A stretch of DNA of 64,000 bases from Metaphire vulgaris (GCA_018105865.1 JACLAT010000135.1:7501-71500), one strand, 5' to 3'. Positions 44,984 to 54,480 are shown, counted from the first letter of the stretch. A program made the numbers and translations. Notes: generated by a model not told the origin, from the letters alone.

Positions 44984-45964
44984 GCAGTAAGAAGCGATGG
45001 TCTCCTATCTGACTTCTTCCAAATCAATTCGGGAGTGAGGCAGGGCTGCAAAATGGCCCCGGACCTGTTTCTGGTGCCAATGGACCGCCTCCTGGAAAGA
45101 ACAGCTCACCGGGGCTTCGTGGGGGCCTCCATTGGTAACGAAGTGTTCACTGATCTTGACTTTGCGGATGACGCAGCTCTACTAGCTGAACTACTAGAAG
45201 TGCTAATTTTGGCCCTCGAGATATTAGAGTCGGAAGCTAAACCTTTTGGCCTTGAAGTGAACTGGAACAAGACGAAGATACAGACGACGATCGCCCCTCC
45301 CCTACGGCCAGCCTCTGTGAGCGTTGCAGGGCATCTGGTAGAGGTAGTTGAATCCTTTACCTACCTAGGATCCCGGACGGACAGCTCAGGGGGCAGCACA
45401 CAAGAGATCATCAGACGCATAGCAATAGCTCGCGACTGCTTCCAGTCCATGAACAGGAACTTCTGGCGATCCAGTTTACAAATTCACACGAAAGTTCGGC
45501 TTTATGGAGTGTACGTCTTGCCGATACTTCTCTATGGCGCAGAGACGTGGACGCTGACAGTTGCGTTATCCAGAAAGTTGGAGGCGTTCCATCTATGGTG
45601 TCTTCGGCGCATTCTGAAGATCTCTTACCTGTCACACACCACGAACGAAATGGTCTACCGACGTGCTGGGGAGAGCCAAATAACGCCGAGGATCCGGAAC
45701 CGTCGTCTGAAACTCTTCGGTCATGTTGCTCGAGCCAATCCATCTCAAGACCATGCACGTGCCCTTTGGACCATTATACAGGGTCAACCCAAGGCCTGGA
45801 AGCGCCCGGTGGGACGACCCAAACTTACATGGGTTAAATCTATTGAGACTGAGCTAACATCGCAGAACTCCGGCCTATTCTCCGGATGGAAACTTGCTCA
45901 AAACAGAGACAGCTGGCGTCAGTTTGTGGAAACAGCTACGCTCCAGAGTGGGGCATGCTGCTGA
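44984..45964 (+). CDS. RTE-like LINE: reverse transcriptase, C-terminal half
   Basis: Resumes in the same frame as 41231. 'FFQINSGVRQGCKMAPDLF', 'TDLDFADDAALLAE' (catalytic FADD), 'GLEVNWNKTKIQ', 'FTYLGSRTDSSGG', 'LYGAETWTL', 'LEAFHLWCLRRILKISY', 'RRLKLFGHVAR', 'RPVGRPKLTWVKSIE'. Ends in TGA (45962-45964) just before the GATGATGAT 3' terminus. Complete and undamaged in this half. Confidence 0.92.
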   Translation, partial: AVRSDGLLSDFFQINSGVRQGCKMAPDLFLVPMDRLLERTAHRGFVGASIGNEVFTDLDFADDAALLAELLEVLILALEILESEAKPFGLEVNWNKTKIQTTIAPPLRPASVSVAGHLVEVVESFTYLGSRTDSSGGSTQEIIRRIAIARDCFQSMNRNFWRSSLQIHTKVRLYGVYVLPILLYGAETWTLTVALSRKLEAFHLWCLRRILKISYLSHTTNEMVYRRAGESQITPRIRNRRLKLFGHVARANPSQDHARALWTIIQGQPKAWKRPVGRPKLTWVKSIETELTSQNSGLFSGWKLAQNRDSWRQFVETATLQSGACC

Positions 45965-45983
45965 TGATGATGATTATGCCAGT

Positions 45984-46146
45984 AGCTGCTTACGCTTTTC
46001 CTTTGTGATTTACTGTTCTTTGTAGTTTAATACTTGTTGATCTGTATTTTCTTATCTTATCCTGTTATTTTGCTTCTCCTGTTATTTTGAATGTACACAG
46101 TGCTAAGCTAAATTACCGGTAATCTTAATTTTTTGATGTTTTACAG
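45984..46146 (+). repeat. Duplicated intron block (copy B), right part
   Basis: Homologous to 26300-26404 ('CTTGTTGATCTGTATTTTCT', 'GTGCTAAGCTAAATTA', 'GTTTTACAG'). Continues the intron split by the LINE. Confidence 0.8.
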
Positions 46147-46275
46147 GTGCGAAAGTACTGCAAGTGTATAGAGAGTTTATGCCAGAAGGGCTGGTGTCCA
46201 TGCGTTAAAGACAAAGCGCCATGCATCGAAGGAAAATGCCGTTGTATTGGGTGTAAAAACCCATTTGGCATTGTG
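46147..46275 (+). CDS. CXC cysteine-rich exon, copy B
   Basis: Exactly 43 codons between 'gttttacag|' and 'GTG|GTAAGT', phase 0 at both ends. 'RKYCKCIESLCQKGWCPCV' followed by 'CIEGKCRCIGCKNPFG': spacing C-x-C-x4-C-x4-C-x-C-x6-C-x4-C-x-C-x2-C, the CXC repeat of tesmin/TSO1-like proteins (zinc and DNA binding). Unlike copy A it continues to another exon. The 7.2-kb LINE/hAT nest lies in the preceding intron. Host gene unknown. Confidence 0.65.
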
Positions 46276-46560
46276 GTAAGTGAGCAATATTTTAACCAAT
46301 TCACAGCATAAAATGTTTGAATGCATGGGTTAGTTTCGTTGTCACAACCAGAGTATATCAATAGGGCATCATCATCATACCAACCCTTGGACTTTACCCC
46401 AGCTGTCGGAGTTAAACCATGAGTTTGAATACTTTAATTCTGATTTATTGTTGCATGTCTAAACTCTAAAAGCTTTAACACCACCAAGGTTCTGCCCACC
46501 CAGAAATGAAAAATCTTAATATTTTGAGCATTTAATATCGGCCTAAACCAGGACAGGATC

Positions 46561-46740
46561 TGTTGGCATATTTTTATATGTGTCTATAGTGGCAACAATT
46601 TACTCGAACAGTCGATTACTTAAGTTGATGATGACTTAACTTTATGTTTGATACTTTATGTTTTAAATCATTAAATGTTGCGATTAACTCGACAAGATCT
46701 CGATTCGCTCTCTGATAAAGATTATTCAAGAGTTTCAATA
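46561..46740 (+). repeat. 5' LTR of copia element
   Basis: 180 bp, identical by eye to the 3' LTR. It should hold the promoter and polyadenylation signals. Immediately followed by the primer-binding region. Confidence 0.95.
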
Positions 46741-46762
46741 GGTTATTGGCCCAGTACCAGAG
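46741..46762 (+). promoter_or_regulatory. Putative primer-binding site
   Basis: 'GGTTATTGGCCCAGTACC' directly follows the 5' LTR. It resembles the Drosophila copia primer site, which pairs with an internal half-tRNA of initiator methionine ('GGTTATGGGCCCAGT'). Confidence 0.5.
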
Positions 46763-46862
46763 ACGCATAATCCGGAGAACTTCGTCATTCAGTGAGTTAA
46801 AGTTTCCTTGTTTCGTCAACGCATAAAGTCGAACGCGTGGCGCAAGCTTTTAACAAAGGAAA

Positions 46863-49800
46863 ATGGCGGAATCTGCATCATTAAAGATTCAGAAACTGAA
46901 CGGCACGAACTATCAGACATGGAAATTCAGATTAGAACTCTTACTAATTAAAGAGGATCTATGGAATGTCATCAATGATGAAACGCCTGATCCCGTTACT
47001 AACGAATGGAAAATTCGAGACGGTAAAGCATGGGCGATGATCGGACTCCTCGTTGACGACAGCCAGTTGCATCTCATCAGAAAAGAAACTACGGCTAAAT
47101 CATCATGGCTATCGTTAAAAAGGTACCATGAGAAGTCTACTCTCTCAAATAAAGTATTTTTATTGAGAAGATTATGCAATCTTAAGTTATCTGAAGATGG
47201 TAATATGGAGAGCCACCTGGCGAATGTAGACGATATTATCGATCAATTAACGTCACTTGGAGAAAACTTTGCAGAACAACTTAAAGTAGCATTTCTACTC
47301 AGTAGCTTACCAGAAAGCTACAACACAATGATAACAGCTCTTGAGACAAGACCAGAGGAGGATTTAACTCCAGAAATGGTAAAGATGAAACTTCTAGAAG
47401 AATATAAAAGAAGAACAGAAACTTATACTGAAAGCAGAAACCATGAACAGAAGGTGATGCAAGCTAAAGGTAAGACAGTGCAGTTAAAGCATGATAAAGC
47501 ACAAGTAACTTGTTTCTTCTGTCATAAGAAAAACCACGTGAAATCTGAATGCAGAAAGTATAAGCAGTGGAAAGAAAGAGCTGACATGAAAATTAACTGT
47601 GAAACAAGACAATGTATAGAAGGGGATCAACAAAATCCTGATACAAACTATTGTCTTCAAACAACAGTAAACTGTGATAGATATTCATGGTGTATTGACT
47701 CTGGAGCAACTTCACACATGTGTGCCGATAAGAAATTCTTCACAAAATTTAAAGAGAAAAGTGGGCAAATCTTATTAGCCAACGGACATAAAGTGCCTAT
47801 ATATGGTACTGGTGAAGGTATCATGAAATGTGAAAATACAGATGGAGTTATCATTACAGTCAAAATTTCTGATGTCCTATATGTGCCAAACTTGAAGGGA
47901 AATTTACTCTCAGTGAAGAAAATAGTTCAGAAAGGTTTTGATGTGCACTTTAAAGACAACAAGTGTCACTTAATCAAAGACAATGAAAGAATAATCACAC
48001 TGACTGAAGTGAATGGTCTTTATGAAATCAAAACAAATGAAAAGGCATTGAAAACTACAGAAACATGCAATCAAGATTGTATTCACATCTGGCATGAAAG
48101 GTTTGGACACAGGGATCCTCAAGCAATTAAATCATTGCAGAAAAGTCATCCAGATTTTCACATGAAACCATGTAAGATATCGACAATATGCGAAGTGTGC
48201 ATCAAGGCAAAAATGACCAGAAAACCGTTCCCAAAGCATTCGGAATCTGGAACTAAAGAAATTCTGGAATTAATCCATACAGACATTTGTGGACCTTTTT
48301 CAACTGAGACACCCAGCAAAAATCGAGACTTCATGACAATGATAGATGATTACAGCAAATATACCACGGTATATCTTTTGAAGAATAAATCACAGGCAAC
48401 TGAAAAGGTTAAAGAATATGTGAAGTATGCAAAGACACGGTTCAGAATAACGCCCAAAAGAATCAGGTCAGATCGAGGAGGGGAATACCTCAATGAAGAC
48501 CTGAAAAGATTCCTAAAGAACGAAGGAATACAAATGGAGCTAACTAATCCATATACACCGGAACAGAACGGATGTGCGGAGAGAAAGAACAGATATTTAA
48601 CTGAGATGATAAGAAGCATGTTAATCAGTTCTCACCTTCCAGACAAATATTGGGGCGAAGCAGCAATGACTGCGAACCACTTACAGAATAGATTACCAGT
48701 CACAGGCAAGGATATGACTCCTTATGAAATGTGGAATGGAAAAAAGGCCAACTTGAACTACATAAGAACATTTGGATGTACAGCTTATGCCAAAGTTCCA
48801 GATGAAAAGCGCTCTAAGTTGGATATTAAAGCTAGAAAATTATGTCTTGTTGGTTACGAGAATGGCATGAAAGGTTATCGTCTGCTAGACAGAAACACCA
48901 ACAGAATTTACATAAGCAGAGATGTGACTTTTATAGAAAACGATACACATTTAAATCGGTCAAACAACGACACAGTTATTTTTGATCCAGAAGAGCCAAT
49001 AGAAGACCAACAACAGATGACAAATCAAAACGATGTAGAAGTTGTTTTAGAAGATGTTCACTTTGAAACTGGTGACGATCAAATCATCCCACCTCATGAA
49101 GAACTGAGGAGATCAGAAAGAACTAATAAAGGTAAAGCGCCTGCAAGACTGATTGAAACAATAAATAAGGTTACTGCAGAAATAAGAGAACCTAGAAACT
49201 TCAAAGAAGCTTCTGAAAGTCCAGAATCTAAAGAATGGATAAAATCCATGGATGAAGAAATTGACAATATGGAAAGGAACAAGACATGGATTTATGTTGA
49301 GTTACCAGAGAACAAAACACCTATAGGAAGTAAATGGGTGTACAAAGTCAAAAGAGATGAAACAGGAAATATTTCAAAATATAAAGCACGACTAGTAGCC
49401 CAAGGTTATTCGCAAAAGTATGGTGAAGATTATGATGAAGTGTTTGCTCCTGTGGTAAAGATGACAACTGTCAGAATGCTTCTCACTATAGCAGCAAAGA
49501 GACAAATGATAGTAAAGCACTATGATATTCAGTCAGCCTATCTCAATGGCGATCTGTCGCACGATGTTTATATGAGACAACCGGATGGATATCATAGAGG
49601 TGGAAGCAATGTAGTATGTAAACTGACAAAGAATTTATATGGCTTAAAGCAAGGAGCAAACGAATGGAATAAGAAACTACATGAAATTCTGGAATCAAAT
49701 GGTTATAACAGAAGTAAAAATGATGGCTGTTTCTACAGCAAACAAGAGGGCAAAGATCAAATATACATTACAGTACATGTAGATGATTTGATAGCAGCAA

Positions 49801-50729
49801 GCACAAACACATGTATGATAGAGAAATTTGAGAATCAAATGAACACACAAGTGATCATGAAGAATTTAGGTAATCTCAAATACTATCTGGGCATGCAGTT
49901 TGAAAGAGATGAACATGGCATATTCTTTGTTCATCAACAGAAATATATAGAAGGCAAATTGGAAGAATTCAAACTCCAAGATGCCAAAACTTCAAAAATA
50001 CCAGTTGATCCAGGATATCAAAGAAGACAAGAAGTCAATGAAGCCATGCAAAATAAGGAAATATACAGGAAAGCAATTGGCTCATTACTGTATTTATCCA
50101 CAAACACTAGACCAGATATTGCAGTAGGAACATCCATACTTGCTAGAAAAGTGGAAAATCCTCAAGAAGCAGATTGGGTAGAAGTTAAAAGGATATTCAG
50201 ATACCTAAGTGGTACTAAACTGAAGAAGTTGCAGTTGGGAAATGCAGAGGATGAGAATCCAAATCAATTGGCATGTTATGTCGATGCTGATTGGGGAGGT
50301 GATTCAGGAGATAGAAAGTCTAACACTGGATATTTCTTCAAATATTTTGGATCTCCTATAACATGGACAAGTAAAAAGCAATCTATGGTGACTTTGTCAT
50401 CAACAGAAGCCGAATATATCGCTTTATCCGAAGCTGCACAAGAAGCCATATGGATTCAAAGAGTTCTAGAGGATCTTCATGAAAGGATCATCAAACCCAC
50501 AGTTCTATTCGAGGATAACCAAAGTTGTATGAAACTGCTACAAAATGAAAAATCTTCAAACAGAACAAAACACATTGATATAAAATATCATTTTGTGAGG
50601 GACTTATTTAAGAAGGGTGAAATAGATGTAAAATTTTGTCCTTTTGAAGAAATGACAGCAGACTTATTAACTAAACCCCTTGAAGCTGTCAAAACTAGAA
50701 ATCTTGTCCAAAACATAGGACTTGTTTGA
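46863..50729 (+). CDS. Copia gag-pol polyprotein
   Basis: 1,288 residues. Gag: residues 1-200 (UBN2-type, 'LNGTNYQTWKFRLELLL'), zinc knuckle 'CFFCHKKNHVKSEC' near 218-231. Protease: 'WCIDSGATSHMC' near 275 (catalytic DSG). Integrase: 'HERFGHRDPQ' and 'CEVCIKAKM' (zinc), then 'IHTDICGP', 'IDDYSKYTTVYLLKN', 'PEQNGCAERKNRYLTEMIRS' (D, D, E). Reverse transcriptase: 'WVYKVKRDETGNISKYKARL', 'IQSAYLNGDL', 'ITVHVDDLIAAS' (catalytic VDD). RNase H: 'CYVDADWGGDSGDRKSNTGY', 'TLSSTEAEYIALSEAAQEAI'. Every catalytic residue expected is present and there is no stop or shift, in contrast to its neighbours. Start chosen at the ATG 122 bp after the LTR. No envelope gene. Confidence 0.97.
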   Translation: MAESASLKIQKLNGTNYQTWKFRLELLLIKEDLWNVINDETPDPVTNEWKIRDGKAWAMIGLLVDDSQLHLIRKETTAKSSWLSLKRYHEKSTLSNKVFLLRRLCNLKLSEDGNMESHLANVDDIIDQLTSLGENFAEQLKVAFLLSSLPESYNTMITALETRPEEDLTPEMVKMKLLEEYKRRTETYTESRNHEQKVMQAKGKTVQLKHDKAQVTCFFCHKKNHVKSECRKYKQWKERADMKINCETRQCIEGDQQNPDTNYCLQTTVNCDRYSWCIDSGATSHMCADKKFFTKFKEKSGQILLANGHKVPIYGTGEGIMKCENTDGVIITVKISDVLYVPNLKGNLLSVKKIVQKGFDVHFKDNKCHLIKDNERIITLTEVNGLYEIKTNEKALKTTETCNQDCIHIWHERFGHRDPQAIKSLQKSHPDFHMKPCKISTICEVCIKAKMTRKPFPKHSESGTKEILELIHTDICGPFSTETPSKNRDFMTMIDDYSKYTTVYLLKNKSQATEKVKEYVKYAKTRFRITPKRIRSDRGGEYLNEDLKRFLKNEGIQMELTNPYTPEQNGCAERKNRYLTEMIRSMLISSHLPDKYWGEAAMTANHLQNRLPVTGKDMTPYEMWNGKKANLNYIRTFGCTAYAKVPDEKRSKLDIKARKLCLVGYENGMKGYRLLDRNTNRIYISRDVTFIENDTHLNRSNNDTVIFDPEEPIEDQQQMTNQNDVEVVLEDVHFETGDDQIIPPHEELRRSERTNKGKAPARLIETINKVTAEIREPRNFKEASESPESKEWIKSMDEEIDNMERNKTWIYVELPENKTPIGSKWVYKVKRDETGNISKYKARLVAQGYSQKYGEDYDEVFAPVVKMTTVRMLLTIAAKRQMIVKHYDIQSAYLNGDLSHDVYMRQPDGYHRGGSNVVCKLTKNLYGLKQGANEWNKKLHEILESNGYNRSKNDGCFYSKQEGKDQIYITVHVDDLIAASTNTCMIEKFENQMNTQVIMKNLGNLKYYLGMQFERDEHGIFFVHQQKYIEGKLEEFKLQDAKTSKIPVDPGYQRRQEVNEAMQNKEIYRKAIGSLLYLSTNTRPDIAVGTSILARKVENPQEADWVEVKRIFRYLSGTKLKKLQLGNAEDENPNQLACYVDADWGGDSGDRKSNTGYFFKYFGSPITWTSKKQSMVTLSSTEAEYIALSEAAQEAIWIQRVLEDLHERIIKPTVLFEDNQSCMKLLQNEKSSNRTKHIDIKYHFVRDLFKKGEIDVKFCPFEEMTADLLTKPLEAVKTRNLVQNIGLV

Positions 50730-50755
50730 ACTTTGATTTGTAAGCCTTAAATTGT

Positions 50756-50765
50756 TGAGGAGGGG
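50756..50765 (+). promoter_or_regulatory. Polypurine tract
   Basis: 'GAGGAGGGG' lies directly before the 3' LTR, the expected plus-strand primer. Confidence 0.7.
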
Positions 50766-50945
50766 TGTTGGCATATTTTTATATGTGTCTATAGTGGCAA
50801 CAATTTACTCGAACAGTCGATTACTTAAGTTGATGATGACTTAACTTTATGTTTGATACTTTATGTTTTAAATCATTAAATGTTGCGATTAACTCGACAA
50901 GATCTCGATTCGCTCTCTGATAAAGATTATTCAAGAGTTTCAATA
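50766..50945 (+). repeat. 3' LTR of copia element
   Basis: 180 bp, same sequence as the 5' LTR, followed by the GGATC duplication. Confidence 0.95.
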
Positions 50946-51299
50946 GGATCAACCTAAGCAAGGACAAGAACTTCCGCAGGCAGATAAGCAGTCTAAAACA
51001 GCAGAAAATATTTTAAAGTGGAAGATGAAGGGAAGAAGAAACCAGGAAGTGAACATGAGGCTGGTGAAAGAGGAGAAAGATGATTCAAAAAAGCTTGATG
51101 ATGGAGCATAGATTATGATATAGTATCAGCAGCATTTATCTAATCTAATCTAATCTTAAACTTCTATAGCGCCACTTTCATAATGCACAGGAGCATCAAC
51201 CGATGGCACACCAAATCCAAATCATTAAAGATCAAGGTCAAATCCAGGGTATCCGGCCGGACAAACGGGTGACAGTCTATGGTGGATAAGCCTGGTCAA

Positions 51300-52659
51300 A
51301 AAGATGGGTTTTTAATCTTGCTCTAAAAATTTGTAAAGAATTTGCAATGCGAACATGCTGAGGTAATGAGTTCCAGAGTTTTGGGGCGGCCACTGAGAAA
51401 GCACGAGAACCAAGAACTGTCCGAGTATGGGAGATGGAGAGAACTATTGCAGACGAGGATCTGGTCGAGTATTTGTTTGCTTGTACAGAAAGTTTTGAAA
51501 GAAGGTAACTGGGTTCCTTATAATAAAGTGTTTTGTATACCTGAAGGCAGATTTTAAAGTCTATCCTTTCTTTAATTGGAAGCCAGTGAAGACCATACGG
51601 ACTGGGGTTATGTGCTCACGCTTTGGGGTTTTTGAAACTACCGAGCCAATGAATTTTGAACTCGTTGGAGTTTAGCCAGGTTTGATTTAGAAATGCCAAA
51701 AAGAAGGGAGTTGCAATAATCAAGACGACTGGACACTAAGGCATTTGCCAAAAGCATTAATGCAGGTTTATTCAGAAATTTCCTAATACGATACAAATCA
51801 CGAAGCTGGTAGTGAGCTACTTTACAAATGCTATTTATGTGAGTTGAGAAAGAAAGTGTGGAATCAAAGATTACTCCTAGATCTCGTGCAGAACTACTTA
51901 CAGGAATAGTTGTATCGCCAAGTTTAAAAGCATTTATAGAATCAAATTTCTTGAGCTGGGGCTTTGTGCCTAAAAGTAAAAATTCAGTTTTAGCCGGGTT
52001 TAAAAGCAATTTGTTTGAATCCATCCAGGACTGAATATGAGAGAATGCTTGAGAAATAGTTTCCAATGAAGATTCTGATGAAGACTTATCGAATGAAATA
52101 AAGATCTGAGTATCATCTGCATATAGGTGGTAATCTAGGTGATGGTTTGACAGTAATGAGCCAAGAGGAGTCGTGTACAAAGTGAACAAGAGAGGACCAA
52201 GAACAGAGCCTTGGGGACCCCACAATTTAAATTAGCTGATGATGAAAAGGTGCCATTTGTGCAGACAGACTGAGTGCGAGGACTCAAATAAGTAGTGAAC
52301 CAGTGCAGTGCTGAATCAGAAAGACCAAACCAGTGTTGGAGACGGTGTAGGAGGATGGAATGATCCACAGTATCAAAGGCAGCTGATAGATCAAGAAGTA
52401 TTAATGCAGTAACCTTGCCATCATCCATTGCATTTATGATATGATCGTGGACAGAGAGAAGAGCAGTTTCAGTAGAATGATATCTACGGTATGCTGACTG
52501 AAAGTGAAGAAAAAGGTCATTTGAAGATAGATGGGCATGAATTTGATTTGCAACCACTCTCTCGAGAATCTTTGATAAAAAGTTCAAGTTGGATATAGGC
52601 CTGTAATTTGCTAAGTCATTTGGGCACAGGGATGATTTCTTTATTAGAGGGTGGACCAC
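51300..52659 (-). pseudogene. LINE copy 2: reverse transcriptase and C-terminus
   Basis: 'NDLANYRPISNLNFLSKILE', 'FQSAYRRYHSTETALLSVHD', 'DLSAAFDTVDHSILLHRLQH' (52135-52659). Then, after a shift, '[20 protein letters not shown]', '[13 protein letters not shown]' (YADD present), '[20 protein letters not shown]', '[20 protein letters not shown]', '[20 protein letters not shown]' (51638-52225). The C-terminal tail, 'FSVAAPKLWNSLPQ', is in other frames down to about 51300. Confidence 0.88.
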
Positions 52660-52805
52660 AGCATTTGCAAAGGAGGATGGAAAGCAACCTTCTGTTAGTG
52701 AAAGATTTATCAGATTCAGAATAACTGGACCAAGGACATCAAAACATTCTTTGAGTATGTAGTTTGGCAGAATATCAAGAGAACAATGAGTAGGCGATGA
52801 AAAAA

Positions 52806-54164
52806 TCAGTTTGTAAAGATCAGAAAGAGTGATAGATTGAAAGGAACTAAACAGAGGTGGCGGTGAGACAGGAAGAGAGAACCCAGTTGAAGCAATACTA
52901 GAAAATTTTCCCGAATTTTTGCAATTTTATCTGAAAAGTACATAAGAAATGTGTCAGGTAAGGAAGACTCATGAATGTTGTTTGGGAGAGCCGTATCCTT
53001 GTCCTTGTGTAGGATTTTATGCAGTGATTGCCAGAGTGACCGAGGATTTGAGGAATTTTCAAGGACAAGGTTTGTCAGAAATGTTGATTTGGCTGAAGAG
53101 ACAAGTTTTTGAACAAGCTGACACTGCTTCCGAAACTTTACTTTATCTGAGGGCAAACGAGAAAACTTCAAGCGCCTTTCTAGCTGACTACGACGACGTC
53201 TGGCATCCGCAATATTAGAATCGAACCAAGGTTTGGTGGGTCGAGCAGCAACCATTTTTGTTTTTTCAGGAATTAGCTTATCCAAAGCGCTGAGTAATAC
53301 TGACGAGAATTGGTCCGCTAATTCAGAAACCGTGCTTGAAGGGTTCATATATAATGCAGATGATAGAATGTGATTTTTAAAAGCCTGTATATCAAGTTTG
53401 GACCAAGGTCGAAAATTAATTTTAGTGTAAATTTGTGGTTCCTTATGAGGGAATGCTATAGAGGCTGATAGAACTAAGTGATCAGATAAGTATGCTTCAT
53501 TTGGGCTTACATTTGAAATAATTTTGGAGGTGGACCTGGTAATAAGAAGATCAAGAATATGCCCCTTATCATGGGTTGGAAAAACCACATGCTGAAAAAG
53601 ATCAAATGAATCTAGTAGGCTATTTAACTGAGCAGTCTGGTTTGAATCAGTATCCAGTTGAAAATTAAAATCACCAGAGATAATTAATTCTGAAGGTAGA
53701 GAGATTAAATGCTCAAGTAGAGTTTGAAACTCAGCCAGAAAGCTTGAGTAAGAAGAGGATGGAGGACGATAGACATTGAGAAAAGTTATGTTTTTATTCC
53801 CAGCATTAAGGACAGCCATGATTGCTTCAAATGTTTTTTGACCGGATATTGGAAGGGATTTTCTTGATATTTTAAGATGGGATTTAAAAAGTATTGCAAC
53901 ACCTCCCCCTCTATTATCTGACCTGGGCTCACTTAACATTTTATAACCTGGTGGTGTAATATCAGCAAGGAAAGCCGGGGTGTCAGTCGGACTAAGCCAT
54001 GTCTCATTTAAAGCAAGTATATCAGTGGGATTATTACACAAAAAATTATGAAGAGGTGCTGATTTATTTCTTAGAGAGCAGATGTTTAAATGTTTAAATG
54101 ATACAGTTTTAGACAGTAAAGGGCCAGGATTTGTTTCAACATCACCCGAGAGTATCAATAGCAC
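52806..54164 (-). CDS. LINE copy 2: 2A and AP endonuclease
   Basis: 452 codons. Starts in a hydrophobic segment leading to GDVETNPGP, then 'FKHLNICSLRNKSAPLHNFL', 'DILALNETWLSPTDTPAF' (catalytic Glu), 'NVYRPPSSSYSSFLAEF', 'ELIISGDFNFQLDTDS', 'YLSDHLVLSASI', 'PWFDSNIADARRRRSQLERR'. The correct start is further upstream: the same frame extends back through 'SKYIYFLFVVLLILS' and is separated from the signal-like frame at 54202-54480 by one shift in an A7 run. Confidence 0.87.
   Translation of the reverse strand: MLLILSGDVETNPGPLLSKTVSFKHLNICSLRNKSAPLHNFLCNNPTDILALNETWLSPTDTPAFLADITPPGYKMLSEPRSDNRGGGVAILFKSHLKISRKSLPISGQKTFEAIMAVLNAGNKNITFLNVYRPPSSSYSSFLAEFQTLLEHLISLPSELIISGDFNFQLDTDSNQTAQLNSLLDSFDLFQHVVFPTHDKGHILDLLITRSTSKIISNVSPNEAYLSDHLVLSASIAFPHKEPQIYTKINFRPWSKLDIQAFKNHILSSALYMNPSSTVSELADQFSSVLLSALDKLIPEKTKMVAARPTKPWFDSNIADARRRRSQLERRLKFSRLPSDKVKFRKQCQLVQKLVSSAKSTFLTNLVLENSSNPRSLWQSLHKILHKDKDTALPNNIHESSLPDTFLMYFSDKIAKIRENFLVLLQLGSLFLSHRHLCLVPFNLSLFLIFTN
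54120..54146 (-). other. 2A ribosome-skipping peptide (GDVETNPGP)
   Basis: Perfect match to the D-V-E-x-N-P-G-P consensus, preceded by 'VVLLILS'. Equivalent in position to the 2A in copy 1. Predicted to release the N-terminal signal-bearing piece from the endonuclease-RT. Confidence 0.85.
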
Positions 54165-54201
54165 AACAAATAAAAAGTAGATATATTTTGAAAGTGATTT
54201 T

Positions 54202-54480
54202 CTAGAATACTGATGTTGTTTTTTTCAGTTTAATTTTGATTTTCAGTTTAAGGTGGTCTGAGAGTAGCAGCATTGCAGAGACTCTATTTGTAAACGGCTG
54301 AATTAAATAAAAAGCGTACGCATCATCAATATTACGCATAAGGCAGAGAGATTCATTCACAATTCTAGTTTGAGGCTGAGCAAATCGAGACTTTATTAAG
54401 CTCAGTGAGTTTCCGAGAGAAACAATTCTAAATGAACCAAGAATTAGAATTAGTAAACTTAGCTTGAGTAACACCATCAT
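54202..54480 (-). CDS. LINE copy 2: N-terminal signal-like segment
   Basis: 92 codons starting MMVLLKLSLLILILGSFRIV, a good signal peptide, followed by a region rich in Leu/Lys. It has the same position relative to the 2A as the 'MKSIVLLLCSIFLF' segment of copy 1. Frame is lost at an A7 run near 54223-54229 just before the 2A. Confidence 0.6.
   Translation of the reverse strand: MMVLLKLSLLILILGSFRIVSLGNSLSLIKSRFAQPQTRIVNESLCLMRNIDDAYAFYLIQPFTNRVSAMLLLSDHLKLKIKIKLKKTTSVF

Larger units (their letters stand above)
38774..45972 (+). mobile_element. RTE-like LINE, interrupted by a hAT element
   Basis: The element is bounded by an 11-bp duplication, ATTATGCCAGT, at 38763-38773 and 45973-45983, and ends in a short GATGATGAT run. 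Removing the hAT insertion (41232-44975 plus one 8-bp duplication) leaves about 3.45 kb, the usual size for RTE-type elements. The two halves then join in frame. One polyprotein of about 1,060 codons (endonuclease, reverse transcriptase) is open apart from one TGA. Confidence 0.9.
46561..50945 (+). mobile_element. Intact Ty1/copia LTR retrotransposon
   Basis: Two 180-bp LTRs (46561-46740, 50766-50945), TGTTGG...CAATA, that look identical base for base. 5-bp duplication GGATC at 46556-46560 and 50946-50950. One uninterrupted 1,288-codon gag-pol frame. Identical LTRs and a full frame mean a very recent insertion, probably still competent or a few generations old. Confidence 0.96.
46552..51024 (+). 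pseudogene. Possible exon interrupted by the copia insertion
   Basis: If the copia element (46561-50950 with one duplication) is removed, 'aaaccag|GACAGGATC' joins 'AACCTAAGC' and stays open for 24 codons: 'DRINLSKDKNFRRQ', then 'ISSLKQQKIF' and TAA. Phase 0 would follow the donor of the CXC exon at 46275. A second frame across the same join is open even longer, so the exon assignment is uncertain, and the acceptor is weak. Confidence 0.25.

Noticed and set aside
26405..46275. MSL2 as the gene carrying the CXC exons
   Set aside because: MSL2 has a CXC domain but with a longer spacing after the first cysteines, and no RING exon is visible; the TSO1/tesmin spacing fits better.
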